DNA of 17,974 bases from JBAQMG01 sp049302575. GTDB taxonomy: Bacteria > Bacillota > Desulfitobacteriia > Desulfitobacteriales > Desulfitobacteriaceae. Shown here piece after piece: positions 7,795 to 14,384 of the stretch (positions are counted from its first letter, which is position 1; each line of letters begins with the position of its first letter). The translations under genes were made by a program, and so were the position numbers. The DNA lies in NCBI GenBank assembly GCA_049302575.1, contig JBAQMG010000132.1, forward strand, positions 1-17,974. The letters are read 5' to 3'. Below the pieces are notes generated by a model, which was given only the letters and a program-made list of their open reading frames with translations, made no database searches and was not told where the DNA came from.

Positions 7795-7810
7795 TATGAT
7801 TATTATCATA
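7795..7810. promoter_or_regulatory. Inverted repeat over the bcrC -10 and start site, possible operator
   Basis: TATGAT-4-ATCATA is a perfect 6-4-6 inverted repeat whose one arm is the -10 hexamer and whose other arm covers the predicted start point. A repressor bound here would block RNA polymerase. The binding protein is unknown; the PaaX-type regulator encoded nearby is a candidate only by proximity. Confidence 0.4.
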
Positions 7811-7833
7811 TCAGTGCGAAATATATGTGTCAA
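7805..7833 (-). promoter_or_regulatory. Sigma-A promoter for bcrCBAD
   Basis: On the minus strand a perfect -35 TTGACA (7833-7828) is followed by exactly 17 bases and TATGAT (7810-7805), with TG one base ahead of the -10 (extended -10). Transcription would begin near 7798, giving a leader of about 220 bases before the bcrC ATG. This is the best promoter match I saw in the window and points to bcrCBAD as its own transcription unit. Confidence 0.8.
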
Positions 7834-8128
7834 TACTTTTTTCAAAGAATATTTAGAATATTTGATAATTCCAAATCTGTGAAGATAAGCCTTGAAGTTC
7901 CATTCCGAATTTCATGTTCTGAAGATGAGGGGAAAGTACTTGAGCATTTTTGGACATAAAAAAATCATCCTTCCTGAATTAATAGAATTAACCAGAAGAG
8001 ATGATATCATGAAATCTAATTAAATTGGAGCTATAAAAGAGCCAGCGCGCAAGGTTTTTTTGCAGTCAAAGTCACCCTCGATTGCTCTGAACAAAAAAAT
8101 TCCCATGCTATTGGTTCGCCCTTCCAGC

Positions 8129-8908
8129 TTAACGCCCTTGCCAAACGGGTTTTCTTTTTTCCAGAAATGCCAAAGTACCCTCGTGAAAGTCTTCCGTTCC
8201 CACTAACATGCCCAATCCCCTCGCCTCGAGATCTAAGGCTCCAGCTATGTCCATGTCGGAACTTTTATTAATAATTCCTTTAATTGCCTGGACCACTAGC
8301 GATGATTTGCTCGCCAATTTGGCAGCAATATTTTCGGCCGTTGCAACTACTTCTGACCGTGGCACAGCAACGTTGACAATTCCCAATTCGGCAGCCATTT
8401 TACCCGTAATCGGTTCACCAAATAGCAGCAACTCCGTAGCCTTCAAGCGACCAATCATCCGGGGCAGTTTTACTGTGCCTCCGCCAGCCGGCAAGGCGCC
8501 AATGTTCACTTCGGGCAAAGCAAGTTTTGCTTCTTCTGCTACCACGCGGAAATCACAAGCCAGCATTAATTCGAAGCCTCCGCCCATAACAAGCCCTTCA
8601 ATGGCAACAACCACTGGTTTTTTAAACTCTTCAAACCTAGCAAAACACTGCTGGAACCTACTGCTGAATTGATAACCGTCAAACGTCGTCTTGTTTTTAT
8701 TGACCTCAGTAATATCAGCACCGGCGCAGAAAAACTTTTCATTACCTTTGATAATCAGGCAATTCGCCTCGTTATCCTGTGTGACTTTCTGCAAGGCTTG
8801 ACCTAACTCATCAATCATCAACTGATTGATGGCGTTCATCTGTTTGGGACGATTGAGAGTTATCTCGGCGATATTACCCTTTTTGGTATAAATTATTGTT
8901 TCAAACAT
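8129..8908 (-). CDS. Enoyl-CoA hydratase (crotonase family), copy 2
   Basis: 259-aa crotonase-family protein of normal length. Oxyanion-hole segments are FCAGAD (60-65) and GLVMGGGFEL (105-114). Both catalytic acids are kept: E113 in GGGFEL and E133 in LPEVNIG, then LPAGGGTVKLPR, with a variant TVKL where many hydratases have TQRL. It likely adds water to an enoyl-CoA in beta-oxidation; action on a cyclic dienoyl-CoA is possible but not shown. The ATG at 8908 follows the acyl-CoA dehydrogenase stop by 15 bases, with AAGGGGG about ten bases upstream. It is related to the hydratase at 992-1777 but clearly diverged, so the two probably have different substrates or are used under different conditions. 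Confidence 0.9.
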   Translation of the reverse strand: MFETIIYTKKGNIAEITLNRPKQMNAINQLMIDELGQALQKVTQDNEANCLIIKGNEKFFCAGADITEVNKNKTTFDGYQFSSRFQQCFARFEEFKKPVVVAIEGLVMGGGFELMLACDFRVVAEEAKLALPEVNIGALPAGGGTVKLPRMIGRLKATELLLFGEPITGKMAAELGIVNVAVPRSEVVATAENIAAKLASKSSLVVQAIKGIINKSSDMDIAGALDLEARGLGMLVGTEDFHEGTLAFLEKRKPVWQGR

Positions 8909-8923
8909 CCTTCCAATGCCCCC

Positions 8924-10069
8924 TTACATATTTTTGATCATATCTCGGGCTATCACAACCCGCATTATCTGATTACTTCCTTCCAGAATCTGCGTCAACT
9001 TGGCATCCCGCATATGACGTTCAACCGGATACTCTTTCATGTAGCCGTATCCACCATAAATTTGAACAGCATCGACCGTAACTTTCATCGCCACATCCGA
9101 AGCTACCAGCTTTGCGAGCGAAGCTTCCACACTAAAGGGGAGCCCTTGGTCAGCCTTGATCGCGGCATTATAGATCAGTAGTTTGGCAGAATCAATACCT
9201 GTCCGCATATCGGCCAACATAAATTGAATCCCCTGAAACTCGCAAATTTGTTTGCCAAATTGCACTCTTTCCCGTGAATATTTTAGTGCATCTTCCATAG
9301 CCGCTTGGGCAACCCCCAAGGCATAAGCAGCCGTAACGATCCGACCAGCATCAATGGCCTTCATGGCAATTTCAAACCCTTGTCCTTCTTTACCTAATCG
9401 GTTGCCAATCGGAACATGGCAGTCTTCAAAGATAAGTTCCCGGTTGACCGATCCGCGCATGCCCATTTTATCTTCTTTCTTACCAAAGTTAAAACCAGGC
9501 GTTCCTTTCTCTACAATGATCGCACTTAGCCCTTTGGCGCCCGCCACGCCACCAGTGCGCGCAAACACCACATAGGTGTCAGCTTCTCCACCATTGGTGA
9601 TGAAAATTTTATTCCCATTGATTACATACTCATCGCCCATTAATTTGGCACTGGTCTGAACTCCGGAAACGTCACTTCCCGCCCCTGGTTCGGTTAGGGC
9701 AAACGCCGCCAGTTTTTCTCCAAGTGCTAACGGCGACAGGTATCTTCGCTTCTGCTCATCTGTCCCATAGTGCGATATGGCATCGGTGCCCAAGTAATGG
9801 GCAGCAAGACCCATACCTGTTGCTCCGCAGGCCTTAGCCAGTTCGAATATCACCAGCGCCGTGCTAAGCAGACCTTCTCCTGCTCCATCGTACTCTTCCG
9901 AATAGCAGATACCAAAAAGGCCGAGTTCTTTAATCTTATCAAATAAAGGTCGGTTAAATTCAGCCTTTTCATCGGCCTCAGCAGCCTGAGGAGCTACTTC
10001 CTTTTCAGCAAATTTACGGACGTTTTGTTTAAACGCCCGCTGCTCATCCGTCAACAAATGGTCAAACAT
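8924..10069 (-). CDS. Acyl-CoA dehydrogenase (FAD-dependent)
   Basis: 381-aa acyl-CoA dehydrogenase of the short-chain type, full length. An N-terminal helical domain is followed by FALTEPGAGSD (123-133), KIFITNGGEAD near 154-164, the middle beta domain, and a C-terminal helical domain with the QIYGGYGY segment. The catalytic base is expected at E363 in LEGSNQ, the position used by short- and medium-chain enzymes. It would oxidise an acyl-CoA to the trans-2-enoyl-CoA that the adjacent hydratase uses; electrons would normally leave through an electron-transfer flavoprotein, which is not encoded in this window. The ATG at 10069 has AAGGA ahead. The upstream gap of 210 bases holds several hairpins, which may mark an RNA-processing or attenuation point. 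Confidence 0.92.
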   Translation of the reverse strand: MFDHLLTDEQRAFKQNVRKFAEKEVAPQAAEADEKAEFNRPLFDKIKELGLFGICYSEEYDGAGEGLLSTALVIFELAKACGATGMGLAAHYLGTDAISHYGTDEQKRRYLSPLALGEKLAAFALTEPGAGSDVSGVQTSAKLMGDEYVINGNKIFITNGGEADTYVVFARTGGVAGAKGLSAIIVEKGTPGFNFGKKEDKMGMRGSVNRELIFEDCHVPIGNRLGKEGQGFEIAMKAIDAGRIVTAAYALGVAQAAMEDALKYSRERVQFGKQICEFQGIQFMLADMRTGIDSAKLLIYNAAIKADQGLPFSVEASLAKLVASDVAMKVTVDAVQIYGGYGYMKEYPVERHMRDAKLTQILEGSNQIMRVVIARDMIKNM

Positions 10070-10089
10070 TTGAGTTCCTTCTTTCCTTT

Positions 10090-10101
10090 AGTCATATGAC
10101 T
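10090..10101. promoter_or_regulatory. Perfect 12-bp palindrome ahead of the acyl-CoA dehydrogenase gene
   Basis: AGTCATATGACT reads identically on both strands and ends about 20 bases upstream of the ATG. Perfect palindromes of this size occasionally serve as operators, but I found no second copy in the window and no promoter overlapping it. Confidence 0.3.
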
Positions 10102-10138
10102 GTTCTGAAACTAAACAGCGAACTCGCTTCGCTCGATG

Positions 10139-10172
10139 ATTCAGTGGGGGACTCAGCGTTCCCCCACTGAAT
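10139..10172. repeat. REP-like hairpin with 13-bp perfect stem
   Basis: ATTCAGTGGGGGA (10139-10151) pairs perfectly with TCCCCCACTGAAT (10160-10172) across an 8-base loop. No T-run follows on the minus strand, so it is not a standard terminator. A small GCGAA/TTCGC hairpin lies next to it at 10118-10132. It may be a dispersed repetitive extragenic element or an mRNA-stabilising structure. Confidence 0.6.
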
Positions 10173-10198
10173 TAAAAAGTATTATTGTGAATTGTGCC

Positions 10199-10236
10199 GA
10201 ATCCAGCTCCCACTTATAGAAGTGGAAACTGGATTC
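10199..10236. repeat. Two-part hairpin between 3-hydroxyacyl-CoA dehydrogenase and acyl-CoA dehydrogenase genes
   Basis: GAATCCAG pairs with CTGGATTC, then a 3x3 internal loop, then CCACTT pairs with AAGTGG around the tetraloop ATAG: 14 paired bases in all. A further CTCTTA/TAAGAG pair spans 10240-10273 just after the dehydrogenase stop. Together with the neighbouring 13-bp hairpin this makes the 10070-10279 gap highly structured as RNA on either strand. Its function is unknown. Confidence 0.55.
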
Positions 10237-10279
10237 TGACTCTTAAATTAAAATAAACTCCTTTAAGTAAGAGACCTGC

Positions 10280-11128
10280 CTAATACTTGTAAAAGCCTTG
10301 ACCAGTTTTAACACCCAAATGATTTGCTCTGAGCATCTGTTTCAACAAGGGCGCCGCTTTAAAACGAGGTCCGAATTCATCTTCCAGAATACTTAACACG
10401 TAGACAATTACATCAATACCCACCATATCCATCAAAGCACACGGCCCCATCGGCATATTCGTGCAGTAGACCATCCCGCGATCGACATTCTCAGGCGAAT
10501 TGCCATCCATCACTGTATAAGCGGCTTCATTTAGATAGCTATTCAAAATCCTGCTGGTGATGAACCCAGCGTAATCCACAGCCACCGTAGGTTCTTTGCC
10601 GATGCTGACAATAAAAGCGGTGACAATTTCAACTATTTCTTCGGCGGTAGCCCGACCTTTAACAATTTCCACCCCACGCATGACCGGAACCGGATTCATA
10701 AAGTGCATCCCGATTACATTCTCGGGTCGTTTGGTCGCCGCCCCGATTTCCGTGATCGGTAACGAGGAAGTGTTAGAACCTAAGATTGCGCCGTCCTTGC
10801 AGAGCCGGTCTAACTCACGGAAAATCGCTAGCTTTAACTCCAGTTTTTCAGGTACAGCTTCAATTACCAAATCGGCATCGCTGACCACTTCCATATCGAT
10901 TGATGTGGAAATCCTACTGAGGATTTCATCCCGTTGAGCGGCGTTCAGTTTCCCCTTGTCGACGAACTTCCCCAGGCTCTTAGTGATTGTCTGCATTCCC
11001 CGATCGAGGAAGGACTGTTCCATATCACGCATCACAACTGTATAGCCAGCTTGAGCCACTGCCTGGGTTATTCCGTTACCCATAGTACCGGAGCCCAACA
11101 CAACTACTTTGTTAATTTTATTAGCCAT
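10280..11128 (-). CDS. hbd: 3-hydroxyacyl-CoA (3-hydroxybutyryl-CoA) dehydrogenase
   Basis: 282 aa, the usual length of clostridial Hbd. The NAD-binding Rossmann motif is VVLGSGTMGNGI (9-20), followed by VIEAVPE (88-94) and the catalytic-site segment GMHFMNPVP with H142, then the GxGFYKY-type C-terminus. It oxidises L-3-hydroxyacyl-CoA to 3-ketoacyl-CoA with NAD+. The ATG at 11128 (MANKINK) was chosen over a TTG six codons upstream because AAAGGTG lies at good distance and it gives the standard length. One oddity: the NR motif that usually supplies an active-site Asn appears as TSR (191-193). Relatives may share this, so it is noted rather than taken as loss of function. It sits between the thiolase pair and the acyl-CoA dehydrogenase. 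Confidence 0.92.
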   Translation of the reverse strand: MANKINKVVVLGSGTMGNGITQAVAQAGYTVVMRDMEQSFLDRGMQTITKSLGKFVDKGKLNAAQRDEILSRISTSIDMEVVSDADLVIEAVPEKLELKLAIFRELDRLCKDGAILGSNTSSLPITEIGAATKRPENVIGMHFMNPVPVMRGVEIVKGRATAEEIVEIVTAFIVSIGKEPTVAVDYAGFITSRILNSYLNEAAYTVMDGNSPENVDRGMVYCTNMPMGPCALMDMVGIDVIVYVLSILEDEFGPRFKAAPLLKQMLRANHLGVKTGQGFYKY

Positions 11129-11215
11129 TTTTTCCACACCTTTCAATTTGAATTGTTGGTTACTATTGGAATACGGGTGGTTCGATTTTCGTTCTACTTA
11201 ATGCGGGGTTTAATC

Positions 11216-12409
11216 CTAAGAAAGCATTTCCCAAATCACCGAGGTCCCCATCCCTGTACCCTGACAAATTGCCGTAATTCCGTACTTACTCTTTCGGCGA
11301 CGCATTTCACTAAGCAAGGTAACCGATATCCGAGCGCCTGAGGACCCGATTGCATGCCCGATAGCAATAGCTCCGCCGTTGACGTTCATTTTATCCCGTT
11401 TAACCTTAAACTCTTTCATAAAAGCCAGAGGTACTACAGCAAATGCTTCATTTACCTCAAACAAGTCTATATCCTCAATTTTTAAGCCAGCACGAGTAAG
11501 GGCTTTTTTAGTTGCTGGTACTGGTCCATAACCCATAATATCTGGATCCAAGCCTACCACGGCACAACTAACATATCTTGCTATAGGCTTCAGCCCTAAT
11601 TCCTTGGCTTTTTTGCCGCTCATCAATACTAAGGTCGATGCCCCATCATTAAGGGTGGTGGCATTAGCCGCCGTTACTTTACCCCCTGCTTTAAAAGCCG
11701 GCTTAAGATTGGACATTTTTTCTAAGCTGATATCCCGACGGGGTCCCTCATCTTCTGAAATTATTAGATCATTTTTTTTGCCCTTCAGTGTTACTGGCAT
11801 GATCTCTTCTTTAAAGCGTCCGGCATCGATAGCTTGAATCGCCAATTGATGACTCGTAAAAGCGAACTCATCCATTTCTTCGCGCGAGATATTCATCTTC
11901 TCGGCTAAATTTTCAGCCGTAATTCCCATACCTGTACCCGTCGGAGGACAACTTAAAATCGGTGGATACATACTATCGAAAAGTTCTTCACTCAACATTT
12001 TTTTGCCCCAGCGCATGGAGTAGAGTTCATAGGGGGCGTTACTCATACTTTCCGTTCCCCCGGCAACTACTATATCAGCATTGCCAGCCAGTATTGTTTC
12101 CACACCGGAAATAATCGCCTGCAACCCGCTCGCACAAGCACGCTGAACGGTCAAACCAGGAACCGTTTCCGGCAGCCCTGCCCGCCAGGCAGCCAGTCTG
12201 CCTACATTACATTCATCCTTATTCCGAAAATACATTTGACCAAAGATTACATCATCAATAAGTTCCTTGTGTTGATCCAGACCAGCCCGACTAACTGCCT
12301 CTTTAATAACCATCGTGGCCATATCAATCCCCAGCAAATCTTTAAAGTTACTGCCAAATAGCCCTGTAGGTGTCCGTACCATACTAACAACTACTACTTC
12401 ATCACGCAT
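11216..12409 (-). CDS. Thiolase (acetyl-CoA C-acyltransferase), copy 1
   Basis: 397-aa thiolase. Nucleophile C92 is in QRACASGLQ, H352 is in GGAIAIGHAIGSSGAR, and the second active-site cysteine C382 is in AICQGTGMG, a variant of the usual CxGGG that keeps Cys and the glycine frame. It cleaves 3-ketoacyl-CoA with CoA to release acetyl-CoA, or works in reverse. The ATG at 12409 has GAGGAG nine bases ahead; a TTG 13 codons further upstream reads through that site and is unlikely. It lies 75 bases downstream of the other thiolase and 87 bases before hbd. A near-identical start occurs at base 48, so the genome carries at least one paralogue. Confidence 0.92.
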   Translation of the reverse strand: MRDEVVVVSMVRTPTGLFGSNFKDLLGIDMATMVIKEAVSRAGLDQHKELIDDVIFGQMYFRNKDECNVGRLAAWRAGLPETVPGLTVQRACASGLQAIISGVETILAGNADIVVAGGTESMSNAPYELYSMRWGKKMLSEELFDSMYPPILSCPPTGTGMGITAENLAEKMNISREEMDEFAFTSHQLAIQAIDAGRFKEEIMPVTLKGKKNDLIISEDEGPRRDISLEKMSNLKPAFKAGGKVTAANATTLNDGASTLVLMSGKKAKELGLKPIARYVSCAVVGLDPDIMGYGPVPATKKALTRAGLKIEDIDLFEVNEAFAVVPLAFMKEFKVKRDKMNVNGGAIAIGHAIGSSGARISVTLLSEMRRRKSKYGITAICQGTGMGTSVIWEMLS

Positions 12410-12526
12410 AAATTCCATCTCCTCGTTAATATTTTTTACCACAACCAACTCTCAAGCCTCGTTTACTGTCTCGCAATCACAATATCACATCAAACTATTT
12501 TCTACAATTGTCGCTACGCCCAGACC
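12362..12526. repeat. Diverged direct repeat, copy 2 (thiolase-thiolase junction)
   Basis: Counterpart of bases 1-160. Here the unit is intact in context: the last codons and stop of the thiolase ending at 12485, the 75-base spacer, and the first codons of the thiolase starting at 12409. This is therefore the better candidate for the parental arrangement. Confidence 0.85.
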
Positions 12527-13684
12527 ACCTCCGCAACATAATGTAGCTAAGCCAAATCTGGTCTTTCTTCGGTGCATTTCATGTATAAGCGTAACCAGGA
12601 TGCGTGTTCCACTGCATCCCACTGGATGCCCCAGCGCAATAGCCCCGCCATTTACATTGACTTTATCAAGATCAAGTTCTAGTTCCTTGATAACCGCCAA
12701 GGCCTGAGCTGCAAAGGCCTCATTCACTTCCACTAAACCAATATCTTTCATCGACAAGTTTGCTTTCTTCAAGGCCTTGCGTGTAGAAGGGACAGGACCT
12801 ATGCCCATTACCGTTGGATTAACCCCTGCCGTAGCATAAGACCGAATGCTTGCCATCGGCGTAAGTCCTAACTCATTGGCTTTGGCTCTAGACATTATTA
12901 CAACGGCTGCTGTCCCATCATTAATTCCAGAAGAGTTACCTGCAGTAACGGTTCCATTCTCATGCACAAGGAAAGGTAGTTTCTGCATTTTATCGAAGTT
13001 TGTATCGCTCCTCGGTCGTTCATCTTTGGATATTACTAATGCCGGACCGCGACTCTGTGGAATCTCCACAGAAAAGATTTCATCATCAAATTTACCCTGT
13101 TGGATAGCTGCCACTGCTTTTTGATGAGAAGCTACTGCGAACTCATCCGCATCTTTACGGTTAATGCCATACTGTTGCGCTAAGTTTTCGGCCGTCTGAG
13201 TTACCGCAAATGTTCCGTAGAGATCTGTTGACACAGTGGTAAGGATATCATCGAAATAGTCCACCAGAGTGTCATTTCCCATTTTATGTCCCCACCGATG
13301 ATTGTACATCAAAAAAGGGCTTCGGCTCATTATTTCAACTCCGGCAGCAACGGCGATTTCACATTCACCTAACTCAATCAAACGAGCAGCCTGATTAACT
13401 GCTTCTAGACTAGAACCACATTGGAAATTTAAGGTAATTCCTGTAAACGTCTCTGGTGGGATACCTGCCAATAACCCAGCCATTCTTGCTACATTTGGTG
13501 CTTCACTTGTTTGGATTACATTTCCCATGATTACATGGTCGACAAGATTGCTCTCGATCCCTGCCCGTCTAATCGCCTCCCGAACTGCTTTACCAGCCAA
13601 GTCAGCCAGAGAGATATTTCTAAACGGACCTCCTAAATTTGTAATTGCACTCCGCGTTGCCGATACAATAACTATTTCCGTCAT
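12485..13684 (-). CDS. Thiolase (acetyl-CoA C-acyltransferase), copy 2
   Basis: 399-aa thiolase with C89 in LNFQCGSSLEA, H353 in GGAIALGHPVGCSGTR and C383 in LCCGGGLG, so all three catalytic positions are present. It is only moderately similar to the downstream thiolase, which suggests different chain-length or branched substrates, for example a pimeloyl- or glutaryl-type intermediate against acetoacetyl-CoA (inference). The ATG at 13684 has GGAGG eight bases ahead; the ATG five codons upstream overlaps that ribosome binding site. It follows the NuoG-like gene after 85 bases with no visible terminator, so the electron-transfer and beta-oxidation genes may be one transcript. Confidence 0.92.
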   Translation of the reverse strand: MTEIVIVSATRSAITNLGGPFRNISLADLAGKAVREAIRRAGIESNLVDHVIMGNVIQTSEAPNVARMAGLLAGIPPETFTGITLNFQCGSSLEAVNQAARLIELGECEIAVAAGVEIMSRSPFLMYNHRWGHKMGNDTLVDYFDDILTTVSTDLYGTFAVTQTAENLAQQYGINRKDADEFAVASHQKAVAAIQQGKFDDEIFSVEIPQSRGPALVISKDERPRSDTNFDKMQKLPFLVHENGTVTAGNSSGINDGTAAVVIMSRAKANELGLTPMASIRSYATAGVNPTVMGIGPVPSTRKALKKANLSMKDIGLVEVNEAFAAQALAVIKELELDLDKVNVNGGAIALGHPVGCSGTRILVTLIHEMHRRKTRFGLATLCCGGGLGVATIVENSLM

Positions 13685-13769
13685 TTTCCTAACCTCCATA
13701 AAATTTCATTCTTTGGCATCTGATCTTCCAGTTAAATTGATCCCGTCCTGCAAGAATATTACTCGTTGC

Positions 13770-14384
13770 CTATTCCGCTGGCGCGTGCTCCAGAGAAGGT
13801 GTGGGAAACGCGAATGCTTTAGCTAAAACGTAAGCCGCCTGTAGTGCCTCTGTAGGGCAAAGCGGAAAACATTCTTTACAGTTCCAGCACTCCTCGGAGG
13901 CTATCTCTGGAATGAAGCTTATCTCCCGCCTTGTTCCTCTGTCCACAAATCCAATTGCGTCCTTCTTTTTGACCTCAGCACAATATCTTACACATAAACC
14001 ACAATGAATGCAAAATGAGGGCTCTTTTTCAAAACGGTCTTTGTTTGCGCCATACTCCACCGCTAACTCTTGCAAATCAAAGGCATCTGGAGCATGAGAC
14101 AGCAAGAGCTCCAAGATCATTTTGCGAATTCTGTCTACTTTTTCAGACCTAGTTCTTATGACCAAATCTTTTTCCACCGGATAAAGGCAGGAAGCAACGA
14201 GCTTGGTCCAGCCTCGAACCTCTGCTTCTACTGTGCAAAAGCGGCAACCCCCATAAGGTTCCAATTTTTCGTGGTGACAAAGTGTCGGAATCGAGATTCC
14301 CACCTTTTGGGCTGCCTCTAAAACGGTCATCCCTTCCCTAGCTACGACTTCTCTTCCGTCAATCTGTAAAATAATTTCACTCAT
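13770..14384 (-). CDS. Iron-sulfur subunit resembling the N-terminus of NuoG / Fe-hydrogenase (BamI-like)
   Basis: 204 aa. Residues 1-75 form a [2Fe-2S] plant-type ferredoxin domain (C36, C47, C50, C66). Two CxxCxxCxxxC [4Fe-4S] motifs follow (C125/128/131/135 and C166/169/172/176). The linker lacks the CPxC part of the His-Cys cluster motif of NuoG and HydA, and there is no molybdopterin or H-cluster domain, so it is only an electron wire. The ATG at 14384 overlaps the NuoF-like stop as ATGA, with GGGAG ahead. It should pass electrons between the NuoF-like flavin subunit and other partners. The size and place correspond to the last subunit of the BamG-H-I trio of class II benzoyl-CoA reductase clusters, as I recall that family. 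Confidence 0.85.
   Translation of the reverse strand: MSEIILQIDGREVVAREGMTVLEAAQKVGISIPTLCHHEKLEPYGGCRFCTVEAEVRGWTKLVASCLYPVEKDLVIRTRSEKVDRIRKMILELLLSHAPDAFDLQELAVEYGANKDRFEKEPSFCIHCGLCVRYCAEVKKKDAIGFVDRGTRREISFIPEIASEECWNCKECFPLCPTEALQAAYVLAKAFAFPTPSLEHAPAE

Larger units (their letters stand above)
7579..8128. other. Gene-free region upstream of bcrC
   Basis: About 550 very AT-rich bases with no convincing ORF on either strand. It contains the candidate bcrC promoter (7805-7833), an inverted repeat over its -10 (7795-7810), a GGTG/CACC dyad in the leader (7734-7743), and an isolated strong Shine-Dalgarno sequence (7674-7684). There is also a direct repeat AGAATATTT near 7845-7863 and a 10-bp palindrome ATGATATCAT at 8001-8010. 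No clear terminator for the preceding gene set was found. No riboswitch class was recognised. Confidence 0.7.

Noticed and set aside
8041..8128. Rho-independent terminator after the second enoyl-CoA hydratase
   Set aside because: T-rich runs are present on the minus strand, but no stem longer than three or four pairs precedes them; the apparent GCAATC/GACTGC stem has a mismatch and is followed by A, not T, on the minus strand.
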